Below are positions 14,054-20,547 of a DNA stretch of 20,603 nucleotides, in pieces. Position numbers and translations under genes: made by a program. Under the pieces are notes generated by a model. The model was not told the origin of the DNA and did no database searches. It was given only the letters and a program-made list of their open reading frames with translations. Origin of the DNA: an uncultured Eubacteriales bacterium (GTDB lineage Bacteria > Bacillota > Clostridia > Monoglobales > Monoglobaceae); assembly GCA_905198865.1 (NCBI GenBank), contig CAJKEB010000032.1, positions 1 through 20,603 on the forward strand, given 5' to 3'. Every line of letters begins with the position of its first letter. Position 1 is the stretch's first letter.

Positions 14054-15364
14054 ATGCTCTTTTCTTTAGAAGATATTATGGAATATGTTGAAGAAAACGA
14101 CGTAAAATTTATTCGTCTGGTGTTCTTTGACATCTTCGGAAGTATGAAAAATATATCGATTATCGCCTCGGAGCTTCCTCAGGCATTGGAGTACGGGGTT
14201 ACTTTTGACGCGTCTGAAATCAAAGGGTTTATGAATATCGGAGAGAGCGATCTCCTGCTTAAGCCGGATCCGACTACTGCGGAGATACTGCCGTGGCGAC
14301 CGCAGCATTCGAGGGTTCTACGTATATTCTGCGACATTTGTTATCCTGACGGCAGACCCTTTGAGGGCGATTCAAGATATATTCTCAAAAGCGTAGTCGG
14401 TAAGCTCGCGGATATGGGATATACCTGCGATATCGGCGCTGAAAGCACATTTTACCTTTTTGAGCTTGACGAATACGGCTTGCCTACAAAGAAGCCTCAC
14501 GATTTCGGAGCATATTACGATGTTGCTCCGGCGGACAGGGGCGAAAATATCAGACGTGAAATTTGTCTGACGCTTGAAGAAATGGGAATTCAGCCGGAGT
14601 CATCTCACCATGATGAGGGTCCCGGCCAGCACGAGATTATATTCCGTCACAGCACGCCCATTGAAGCAGCCGACCACCTTATGACCTTTAAGAACATGGT
14701 CAAAACCATTGCAGACATGAACGGACTGTATGCGTCGTTTATACCCAAGCCGCTGTCAAATCAGAGCGGCAACGGGTTCCATGTAAATGTGTGCCTGTAT
14801 AAGGACAGCGCGGACGGCAGCGGAACCAGTCTGCTCAACGGCGAGGATAAGGTTGGAAGAAGCTTTATCGCCGGTGTTTTGAGACGTGTGAACGATATGG
14901 GACTGTTTTTAAACCCCACCACAAACTCATACGGCAGATTTGGTCAGTTTGAGGCTCCGCTGTATGTGACATGGTCGTTTCAGAACAGACAGCAGCTTAT
15001 CAGAATTCCCAAAAATCTCCGCGGCGAAGGACGAATGGAGCTGCGTTCTCCTGACGGCAGTGCAAATCCGTATCTGGTTTATGCGCTTGTGCTCAGCGCC
15101 GGTATGGAGGGTATTCGTGACGGTCTTGAGCTTTGCGATCCTATCAATGTGACATATAAGTCGGACATCGACGGATTGGTTCGTCTCCCCGAAAACCTTG
15201 AAGCGGCGGTGAACTATGCGAAGCACAGCAGCTTTTTAAGGGACGTACTGCCTGAGAATATTCTCAATACTTATATAGGCCAGAAAAAGGAAGAATATGA
15301 CGGATATGTCAAGGCGAAGAACAAAGAAGAGTATGAAACAGAGCTGTATTTCGGTTCAATGTAA
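14054..15364 (+). CDS. glnA: Type I glutamine synthetase (divergent variant)
   Basis: This ATP-dependent glutamate-ammonia ligase (436 aa) has both the beta-grasp and catalytic domains. Catalytic-domain landmarks are GAESTFYLF (128-136), HHDEGPGQHEI (185-195), SGNGFHVN (238-245), NPTTNSYGRFGQFEAP (287-302), NRQQLIRIP (311-319) and RMELRSPDGSANPYL (327-341). Two motifs depart from the usual type I forms: NGSGMH is replaced by SGNGFH and NSYKRL by NSYGRF. A longer frame starts at 13961 inside the terminator; the ATG at 14054 follows AGGGGGAT and is preferred. The next gene encodes an ANTAR antiterminator, as at clostridial nitR-glnA loci, which supports a nitrogen-assimilation role. Confidence 0.88.
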   Translation: MLFSLEDIMEYVEENDVKFIRLVFFDIFGSMKNISIIASELPQALEYGVTFDASEIKGFMNIGESDLLLKPDPTTAEILPWRPQHSRVLRIFCDICYPDGRPFEGDSRYILKSVVGKLADMGYTCDIGAESTFYLFELDEYGLPTKKPHDFGAYYDVAPADRGENIRREICLTLEEMGIQPESSHHDEGPGQHEIIFRHSTPIEAADHLMTFKNMVKTIADMNGLYASFIPKPLSNQSGNGFHVNVCLYKDSADGSGTSLLNGEDKVGRSFIAGVLRRVNDMGLFLNPTTNSYGRFGQFEAPLYVTWSFQNRQQLIRIPKNLRGEGRMELRSPDGSANPYLVYALVLSAGMEGIRDGLELCDPINVTYKSDIDGLVRLPENLEAAVNYAKHSSFLRDVLPENILNTYIGQKKEEYDGYVKAKNKEEYETELYFGSM

Positions 15365-15432
15365 ATCGCTGTATGAAAACATATCATATACAGATGTGAT
15401 GCATGCGAAATTACTGTTGGAGGTGAAAGCCA

Positions 15433-16002
15433 TTGGAAGATAGGATACTTATCGTTTCTGCTTCGGAAAAGAGTGCTGACGCTTTGGCGTATATATTAAA
15501 ACGCTACGGCTGGAACAATATAGACTTTGCTTCCAGCGGCGTTGAAAGTAAGCGTATCATGCTGAGAACGATGTATGACTTGATTATAATCAATTCTCCT
15601 TTGAAGGACGGCAGGGGAAACGAACTAGCAGTTGACTTTGTTCGGAACACTTCTTCGACGGTCGTGTTAATCGCAAAAAGTGATATTGCGGAGGTTGTCG
15701 CCTCTGCGGTGGAGGGCGAGGGTGTTATTGTTGTATCAAAGCCGCTTCAGCAGAGGGACTTTCTCGGAGCAGTCAGATTATCCCTTGCGTTCAGAGAGAG
15801 AATGAAAAAATTAATAGATACAAATCTGAAGCATGAAAAGAAGTATGAGGAGCTTAGACTTGTGTCAAGAGCAAAATGTGTGCTGATTGAAAAGAAGGAA
15901 ATGACTGAGCAGGAAGCCCACCGATATATTGAAAAACAGGCAATGGACAGAAGGGAAAGCAAGTCGATAGTTGCTTCGGGTATAATAAAGAAGTATATGT
16001 AG
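15433..16002 (+). CDS. ANTAR-domain antiterminator with degenerate receiver domain
   Basis: This RNA-binding transcription antiterminator (189 aa) has a receiver-like domain at 1-115 and an ANTAR domain at about 130-187 (ending MDRRESKSIVASGIIKKYM). In the receiver the acidic pocket ILIVDD is ILIVSA (S9, A10) and the phospho-acceptor Asp is Asn54 (LIIINSPLKDG), while Lys103 (VSKPL) is kept. It is therefore unlikely to be phosphorylated normally. The start is TTG at 15433, with GGAGGTGA (15419-15426) upstream. It lies 68 bp after glnA and is probably cotranscribed. Homologues next to glnA regulate it in response to nitrogen (NitR type). Confidence 0.88.
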   Translation: MEDRILIVSASEKSADALAYILKRYGWNNIDFASSGVESKRIMLRTMYDLIIINSPLKDGRGNELAVDFVRNTSSTVVLIAKSDIAEVVASAVEGEGVIVVSKPLQQRDFLGAVRLSLAFRERMKKLIDTNLKHEKKYEELRLVSRAKCVLIEKKEMTEQEAHRYIEKQAMDRRESKSIVASGIIKKYM

Positions 16003-16027
16003 CTGAGCAAGTCTGCGATGAATTATG

Positions 16028-16033
16028 TATAAT
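16028..16033 (+). promoter_or_regulatory. Candidate -10 of the small-toxin mRNA
   Basis: A perfect TATAAT (16028-16033) lies 26 bp after the ANTAR stop; the best -35 at 18-bp spacing (TGAGCA, 16004-16009) is poor. A start near 16041 would give an mRNA of about 215 nt ending at the 16228-16261 terminator. Confidence 0.4.
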
Positions 16034-16066
16034 TATTGTCGGAAAAAGGGATTTGGAGAGCGGTTG

Positions 16067-16105
16067 ACCTACCTTACCTCACTTTTGGTGAATGGTTAAG
16101 GAGGT
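16067..16105 (+). promoter_or_regulatory. Stem sequestering the toxin ribosome-binding site
   Basis: ACCT (16067-16070) pairs with AGGT (16102-16105), CCTTA (16072-16076) with TAAGG (16097-16101), and TCAC (16079-16082) with GTGA (16088-16091). The full AAGGAGGT Shine-Dalgarno (16098-16105) is thereby buried. Such occlusion is typical of type I toxin mRNAs. Confidence 0.6.
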
Positions 16106-16112
16106 GGCGCAT

Positions 16113-16181
16113 ATGGAGTATGTACTTATTATCATTTTCATGATTTTATTGCTGTCTCTGATTGAGTCGATAAAAAAGTAA
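16113..16181 (+). CDS. 22-aa hydrophobic peptide, putative type I toxin
   Basis: This ORF begins MEYVLIIIFM, continues with a Leu/Ile-rich core to about L17, and ends ESIKK: one membrane-spanning segment with a basic C-terminus. AAGGAGGT (16098-16105) is 7 nt before the ATG, an ideal ribosome site that is far too good for a chance ORF. The size and shape resemble Ibs or holin-like type I toxins, but no family was recognised by sequence. It is flanked by a 5' stem hiding the ribosome site and overlapped at its last codons by a convergent antisense RNA gene with a consensus promoter. The predicted action is membrane insertion and depolarisation; this is inference from the class. It could alternatively be a small regulatory membrane peptide. 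Confidence 0.7.
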   Translation: MEYVLIIIFMILLLSLIESIKK

Positions 16182-16255
16182 CCGCACATTCCGACTAAAG
16201 ACTGCGGTTACTAAATCGTAATTTTTAGGTCAGTCGTTTGACGACCCATTTTTCT
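16171..16255 (-). ncRNA. Predicted antisense antitoxin RNA (about 85 nt)
   Basis: On the minus strand a consensus promoter (16262-16290) would start an RNA near 16255. It ends at a 10-bp perfect stem (16203-16212 with 16177-16186, GTAACCGCA/TGCGGTTAC core) followed by TTTTTT (complement of 16172-16177). The RNA is fully complementary to the toxin 3' UTR, the mRNA terminator hairpin and the last codons of the peptide gene. This is the layout of TxpA/RatA- and BsrG/SR4-type systems, in which the antisense RNA blocks translation or triggers decay. Confidence 0.7.
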
Positions 16256-16261
16256 TTTTTT
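16228..16261 (+). terminator. Terminator of the small-toxin mRNA
   Basis: GGTC/GACC and GTC/GAC stack around a GTTT loop with one bulged A (16228-16246), followed by CATTTTTCTTTTTTT. Confidence 0.65.
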
Positions 16262-16290
16262 ATTATACTCTTATTTATTATAAATGTCAA
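16262..16290 (-). promoter_or_regulatory. Full-consensus sigmaA promoter of the antisense RNA
   Basis: On the minus strand TTGACA (complement of 16285-16290), exactly 17 bp, then TATAAT (complement of 16262-16267). Both hexamers are perfect. No protein frame follows it, so an RNA product is expected. Confidence 0.85.
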
Positions 16291-16435
16291 TAATTTATAA
16301 AAATTTATCTTGTTTTTTATATACTGAGAGTTGTAATTCCTCACAGAACGGAAGGGCGATAGCCCAAGGTATAGATAAATATTTTGATATGTAACTCAAG
16401 CGGATTGCTTCGGCGATATTTCGGAGGTGAAGGAA

Positions 16436-17287
16436 GTGAAGCATAAAAAATATATCCTTGCAGTTTCTGCGGCTGTTTTAGCGCTGATTTTGGTTTCCTG
16501 CACGGCTAAGCCGGGAGGTTCTTCAAACAGAAGCAGTGCCGACAGTAAATCTGACGCCGCACGTGATGATTCGGTTATATTTATAGCGGTTCAGCCTGAC
16601 AGCGAGCCGTTTGAGTATATTGACAGCGACGGGTACTATGACGGCTTTGATGCGGCGCTTGCAATGAAAATCTGTGAGGAACTCGGCAGAACACCTGTAT
16701 TTGTAAGCGAATACGGCGAGGAATTATATGACAGCTTAAACTGCGGAACTGCGGAAATGGCTGTGTCATCGCTTGTGCCGAGCGACAAGGCAAAGCAAAA
16801 GGTGGATTTCACAGATGAGTATATCACGCTTTCATCTGCGATAGTTACAAATTCTTATGATTCAATCATAACAAATGAAGTATCGCTGAAAAATGCGCCG
16901 TCTGTCGGAGTTATATCCGACAGCTTTTCGGACAGATATATAACAAACACTCTTGGGCTTGATAACATAATCAGATACAGAAACTTCGATGATGCGAAAG
17001 ACGCGTTCTTAAGAGGTGAATGTTATGCTTTATTTGTTGACGAGTATCTTGCCGGACAGCTTGAACAAGGCGATTCGGGGATTATTGTACGTCAAAGAGG
17101 CATAGGAGAGGAAAAGTATGCGATTGCCGCGGCAAAAGGAAATACTGAGCTTGTCCGCACGCTTAACGAAAAGATAAGCCGGTTTAAGACCGACGGCACT
17201 CTGCTTAATCTCAGACTGGCATACCTTGCCGGTGACACAGAGCTGAGAGAGTTGTTTAAAAACGAGGTCAAGGCAATACAAAAATAA
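16436..17287 (+). CDS. Substrate-binding lipoprotein of the amino-acid ABC family (SBP_bac_3)
   Basis: This extracellular solute-binding lipoprotein (283 aa) has a Lys-rich N-terminus, a hydrophobic segment and the lipobox LVSC (acylated C22), then a Ser-rich tether. The family 3 signature is present as FEYIDSDGYYDGFDAALAMKICEELG (59-84) and VDFTDEY (123-129). The Arg that normally precedes this by four residues and grips the ligand carboxylate is Ala119, so the ligand may not be a standard amino acid. The start is GTG at 16436 with GGAGG 8 nt upstream. No permease or ATPase gene is adjacent; it may be an orphan, possibly serving a distant transporter or a sensor. The 250-bp leader has a small hairpin GGGC/GCCC near 16356-16367. 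Confidence 0.85.
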   Translation: MKHKKYILAVSAAVLALILVSCTAKPGGSSNRSSADSKSDAARDDSVIFIAVQPDSEPFEYIDSDGYYDGFDAALAMKICEELGRTPVFVSEYGEELYDSLNCGTAEMAVSSLVPSDKAKQKVDFTDEYITLSSAIVTNSYDSIITNEVSLKNAPSVGVISDSFSDRYITNTLGLDNIIRYRNFDDAKDAFLRGECYALFVDEYLAGQLEQGDSGIIVRQRGIGEEKYAIAAAKGNTELVRTLNEKISRFKTDGTLLNLRLAYLAGDTELRELFKNEVKAIQK

Positions 17288-17288
17288 A

Positions 17289-17330
17289 GGGGTTTTTAGG
17301 GGTAGCTGTCCCCTAACCCCCCCTTTTTTT
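17289..17330. terminator. Bidirectional terminator between convergent genes
   Basis: GGGG...TTAGGGG pairs with CCCCTAA...CCCC around TAGCTGT, with T7 on the + side (17324-17330) and TTTATTTT on the minus side. The + side T-run reaches the amidase stop codon. Confidence 0.85.
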
Positions 17331-17895
17331 ATGCCTGCTGACCTTTAACAAACTTATTTATTCCGTCGGCGATAGCGGCGGCAATTTTTCTCTGCCATGC
17401 AGGACTGTTCAGATTGAGCGCCTCGGTCGGGTTAGAGAGGTACCCAAGCTCAACTAAAACCGCAGGCATGTTTGTGTTGCGAAGAACCGAGAAGTTTGCC
17501 TGTCTTACGCCGTTGTCCTTCATTCCGAGCGCCGCAACAACTGTGTCCTGAATGGATTGTGCCAGCTGTGCAGCTCTTGAGCCGAGACGGTATACGTATG
17601 TTTCAAATCCGTTTGCCGCCGGATTAACTGAACTGTTTGTATGAATACTGATAAAGTAATCAGCACCCCAGTTATTTGCCATCTGAGCACGCTTTCTGAG
17701 GTCGGCTGCAATCGGCGAAATCACGTTTTCGTCATTGGTCGTTCTGTACATCATAACGTCATAGCCCATATTCCTCAGGTCGTCTGCAAGATATGTCGCA
17801 ACAGCTAAGTTGACGTCTGCTTCAATTACACCGTTCCCGACAGCTCCGGGATTGGTTCCGCCGTGACCCGGATCAACAAATATTTTGACTGCCAT
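17329..17895 (-). CDS. N-acetylmuramoyl-L-alanine amidase (Amidase_3), no signal peptide
   Basis: This zinc amidase (188 aa) cleaves the MurNAc to L-Ala bond of peptidoglycan. Zn ligands and catalytic residues are visible: VDPGHGG (7-13; H11), GVIEADVN (22-29; E25), SIHTNSS (83-89; H85) and LVELGYLSN (147-155; E149). The catalytic domain is complete, but there is no signal peptide, SH3, LysM or other binding domain. It is either released on lysis or used inside, as with CwlC-like sporulation amidases. AGGGAG is 9 nt before the ATG at 17895; a GTG three codons earlier abuts that site. WalR-like boxes lie upstream (17937-17953, 18016-18032). Confidence 0.93.
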   Translation of the reverse strand: MAVKIFVDPGHGGTNPGAVGNGVIEADVNLAVATYLADDLRNMGYDVMMYRTTNDENVISPIAADLRKRAQMANNWGADYFISIHTNSSVNPAANGFETYVYRLGSRAAQLAQSIQDTVVAALGMKDNGVRQANFSVLRNTNMPAVLVELGYLSNPTEALNLNSPAWQRKIAAAIADGINKFVKGQQA

Positions 17896-17936
17896 TTTTT
17901 TCACTCCCTTATTAGCTATATTTTTTTGACGTATTT

Positions 17937-18032
17937 TGTAATCCCTCTACATTAATATTATATTAATTTGTATAAATATGGTGAAAACAGGTGTATATTG
18001 TATTTTTAATGTAGCTGTAATCCTTCTGTAAT
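17937..18032. promoter_or_regulatory. Two WalR-like boxes upstream of the amidase gene
   Basis: TGTAAT-CCTTC-TGTAAT (18016-18032) fits TGTWAH-N5-TGTWAH exactly. TGTAAT-CCCTC-TACATT (17937-17953) is a similar sequence with a degenerate second half. Both read on the + strand, opposite to amidase transcription. Confidence 0.45.
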
Positions 18033-18088
18033 TTTTCTATGATATAATTATGATATATAGATACGATTTTGCCGGATTGGTTGTGCAA

Positions 18089-18165
18089 ATTGTACAATAA
18101 GTTCAGAATGAACACAATATATTGTGATTTTCGACTGATTTTGCCGGTATTATACCGGTATTATA
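18089..18165. promoter_or_regulatory. Cluster of four palindromes (putative operator block)
   Basis: ATTGTACAAT (18089-18098), GTTCA-GAA-TGAAC (18101-18113), CACAATATATTGTG (18113-18126) and CCGGTATTATACCGG (18144-18158) occur within 70 bp. CCGGTATTATA is also an exact 11-bp tandem repeat (18144-18154 and 18155-18165). The 11-mer GATTTTGCCGG occurs at 18065 and 18137. Confidence 0.4.
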
Positions 18166-18251
18166 ATAAAGCAGTAATAATAAAAATGCAGTAAAAATTA
18201 ACTGTTTTGATAATCTTTTTGTCAAATTGTTTTAAAAAGGACAAAGTGCTA

Positions 18252-18279
18252 TTGTCAAATGGTTTTTTTATGTTATAAT
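18252..18279 (+). promoter_or_regulatory. sigmaA promoter of murA-walJ
   Basis: TTGTCA (18252-18257), 16 bp, TATAAT (18274-18279) with TGT before it (extended -10). The start is near 18286. Confidence 0.7.
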
Positions 18280-18404
18280 ATCTAAGGCTAAAGCAGTAAA
18301 CTTTAATAGTGTATATGTATATGGTAATAAATCCGAATTTTAAGCAATAACAGGCATTTGTACATAATGTATTGGATTAAGAGCATATTTGTGGGGGCAT
18401 TGTA

Positions 18405-19718
18405 ATGAACAGTAACAAAGAAAAAATGGTTATACTGGGCGGCGTCAGGCTGCGCGGTGAAGTTAAAATCAGCGGTGCAAAGAACTCTGCCGTTGCCATT
18501 CTTGTTGCCGCTATATTGGTGAAGGGAAAATGTATAATTGAAAACGTTCCCCATGTCAGTGATATTATTGACATTATTGATATAATAAACAGTCTTGGCG
18601 GCACGGCAAGGTTTGTCGGCGAAGATGTGGTTGAGGTAGACTGCACCGAGCTGAATAACCATGTTGCGTCCTCAGACAGGGTTAGAAAGATACGCGCATC
18701 CTCATATCTGATGGGCGCGCTTTTGGGCAGACTTAAAAAGGCCAGCGTTGCATTGCCGGGCGGCTGTGACTTCGGTGTGCGTCCGATTGACCAGCACATA
18801 AAGGGTTTCGAGGCGCTTGGCGCAAATGCGGATATAGAATACGCCATGGTCAATCTCGAAGCGGAGCGGCTTGTCGGCGATACCGTGTATCTTGACGTTG
18901 TGTCGGTCGGTGCAACCATCAATATTATGCTTGCGGCGACTCTCGCAGAGGGTATGACTGTTATCGACAGTGCGGCTAAGGAGCCACATGTGGTGGATGT
19001 GGCGAACTTCTTAAACTCTATGGGCGCAAACATCAAAGGAGCAGGTACTGATGTTATAAAAATAAGGGGCGTTGAGGAACTGCACGGCGGTACGTTCAGC
19101 GTCATCCCCGACCAGATTGAGGCGGGTACGTTTATGATTGCCGCTGCGGCTACACGCGGCGACGTGACTGTTACAAATATTATCCCCAAGCACATGGAAT
19201 CGCTCAGCGCGAAGCTTGAAGAAATGGGTGTAGGCGTACAGGAGTTCGACGAGGCAATAAGAATTTTTGTCGATGCTCCGGAGCTTAAACGTGTAAATGT
19301 AAAAACTCAGCCGTACCCGGGATTTCCGACCGATTTGCAGCCGCAGATGCTGACGCTTTTGACTGTGGCAAACGGTACAAGCGTCATGAAGGAAAACGTA
19401 TGGGACGACCGTTTGAGATACGTCGATGAGCTTAACCGCATGGGTGCCAATGTCAATGTTGAGGGCAAGGACACAGCTGTTGTCGAAGGCGGAACGAAGC
19501 TCAGGGGCGTGCCTGTAAAGGCAACGGACTTAAGAGCAGGAGCGGCAATGGTTATTGCCGGACTTATTGCGGACGGCGTCACCGAGATTACAAACCTTCA
19601 GTATATCGACCGGGGCTATGAGAATTTTGAGAGTAAACTGAGGTCTCTCGGCGGACAGATTACACGCAGAAAGATAAATCAGGACGCTCCGGATACAGCG
19701 GCAGCGATTAATGAATAA
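18405..19718 (+). CDS. murA: UDP-N-acetylglucosamine 1-carboxyvinyltransferase
   Basis: MurA (437 aa) catalyses the first committed step of peptidoglycan synthesis, transfer of enolpyruvate from PEP to UDP-GlcNAc in the cytoplasm. The inside-out alpha/beta barrel pattern is complete. Key residues are K26 (ISGAKNSAV), the catalytic loop LPGGCDFGVRPIDQHIKG with C121 (the Cys alkylated by fosfomycin, so target-level sensitivity is expected), D310 (PYPGFPTDLQPQ) and DLRAGAAMVIAGL near the C-terminus. GGGGG (18393-18397) is 7 nt before the ATG. Low-GC Gram-positives often have two murA paralogues; which one this is cannot be told here. walJ follows after 13 bp. Confidence 0.95.
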   Translation: MNSNKEKMVILGGVRLRGEVKISGAKNSAVAILVAAILVKGKCIIENVPHVSDIIDIIDIINSLGGTARFVGEDVVEVDCTELNNHVASSDRVRKIRASSYLMGALLGRLKKASVALPGGCDFGVRPIDQHIKGFEALGANADIEYAMVNLEAERLVGDTVYLDVVSVGATINIMLAATLAEGMTVIDSAAKEPHVVDVANFLNSMGANIKGAGTDVIKIRGVEELHGGTFSVIPDQIEAGTFMIAAAATRGDVTVTNIIPKHMESLSAKLEEMGVGVQEFDEAIRIFVDAPELKRVNVKTQPYPGFPTDLQPQMLTLLTVANGTSVMKENVWDDRLRYVDELNRMGANVNVEGKDTAVVEGGTKLRGVPVKATDLRAGAAMVIAGLIADGVTEITNLQYIDRGYENFESKLRSLGGQITRRKINQDAPDTAAAINE

Positions 19719-19731
19719 TAAAGAATAAATT

Positions 19732-20493
19732 ATGAAACTTAAATCTTTAAAAAGCGGAAGCAAAGGCAATGCAAGCCTTGTTTATACAAACAGCACAAAA
19801 ATCCTGGTCGACTGCGGAATAAGCGGCAAGGCGGTTAAAGATGCAATGGCGCGGATTGACTTATCGCCTGAGGAAATCGACGGTATAGTTGTAACGCATG
19901 AGCACTATGACCACATCAAGGGCATCGGTGTTATGATGCGCCGCTATGATATACCTGTCTATGCAAACTCAGCGACATGGGCGGCAATCATGCAGAATGA
20001 CTTAGGGAAACTGAACGATAAGAATATAAAGATATTCGAAGGTACAGAGCCGTTTACCATCGGCGATATAAGCATTAACCCATTCAAAATCCCGCACGAT
20101 GCGGCGTTCCCGGTCGGATACGCATTTGACGACGGCAAGACGCGCGCGGCGGTTGCGACAGATATGGGAATGCTCACTGAGGAGGTTTTCCGTTCAATCG
20201 GCGGCTGTAAGGATGTCCTGATTGAGTCAAATCATGACATAAACATGCTTGAGGTAGGTCCGTATCCGTATCCGCTCAAGCAGAGGATAAGGGGCAGCTA
20301 CGGACATTTGTCCAATGACGACGCGGCAAAGGCGGCGGAGCTTCTTGTGCGCATGGGCGCTGAGAATATCATGCTTGGTCACCTGAGCGAAGAAAACAAT
20401 TATCCAAAGCTCGCCTATGAAACGGTAAAAGCCGGACTTTCCGGAGCGGGAATCGAAGTGGACAGAGACCTGACTTTGTCTGTTGCAATATAG
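19732..20493 (+). CDS. walJ: WalJ/YycJ/VicX metallo-beta-lactamase-fold hydrolase
   Basis: This MBL-fold protein (253 aa) is encoded with the essential WalRK (YycFG) wall-stress system in many Firmicutes and is linked to coordination of DNA replication with cell division. Metal-binding residues are THEHYDH (55-61), H122 (IPHDA), D144 (ATDMG) and H217 (LGHLSE). ESNHD (165-169), YPYPLKQRI and GHLSN (191-195) match YycJ closely. No walR or walK gene is adjacent; here it follows murA by 13 bp with no clear ribosome site, suggesting translational coupling. A terminator follows at 20512. Confidence 0.9.
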   Translation: MKLKSLKSGSKGNASLVYTNSTKILVDCGISGKAVKDAMARIDLSPEEIDGIVVTHEHYDHIKGIGVMMRRYDIPVYANSATWAAIMQNDLGKLNDKNIKIFEGTEPFTIGDISINPFKIPHDAAFPVGYAFDDGKTRAAVATDMGMLTEEVFRSIGGCKDVLIESNHDINMLEVGPYPYPLKQRIRGSYGHLSNDDAAKAAELLVRMGAENIMLGHLSEENNYPKLAYETVKAGLSGAGIEVDRDLTLSVAI

Positions 20494-20511
20494 ACTAATA
20501 CTTAAAAGCGG

Positions 20512-20542
20512 ACTGCTGCAATTATTACGCAGCAGTTTTTTT
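20512..20542 (+). terminator. Intrinsic terminator of murA-walJ
   Basis: ACTGCTGC/GCAGCAGT is a perfect 8-bp stem with a 9-nt loop, then seven T. Confidence 0.93.
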
Positions 20543-20547
20543 GTAAT

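Larger units (their letters stand above)
17896..18404. other. Long divergent intergenic region amidase / murA
   Basis: No ORF is supported. It holds two WalR-like boxes near the amidase, a weak leftward promoter candidate (TTCACC, 17 bp, TATAAT on the minus strand, 17957-17985), a cluster of palindromes (18089-18158), and the murA promoter and a 119-nt leader. Confidence 0.7.

Noticed and set aside
16064..16092. TTGACC (16064-16069) as a -35 for the small toxin
   Set aside because: No acceptable -10 lies 16-18 bp downstream; the segment is better explained as part of the leader pairing regions.
16320..16435. Possible riboswitch or ANTAR target in the leader of the substrate-binding lipoprotein (ACGGAAG, GGGC/GCCC, CTGAGAG fragments)
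   Set aside because: The fragments do not assemble into a glutamine, TPP, SAM, glycine or c-di-GMP consensus, and the hairpin loop lacks the ANTAR A1/G4 hexaloop pattern. A covariance-model search would settle it.
18377..19195. A 272-codon minus-strand frame rich in Ser/Thr/Ala
   Set aside because: It is the shadow of murA; low-complexity composition mirrors the codon usage of the coding strand.
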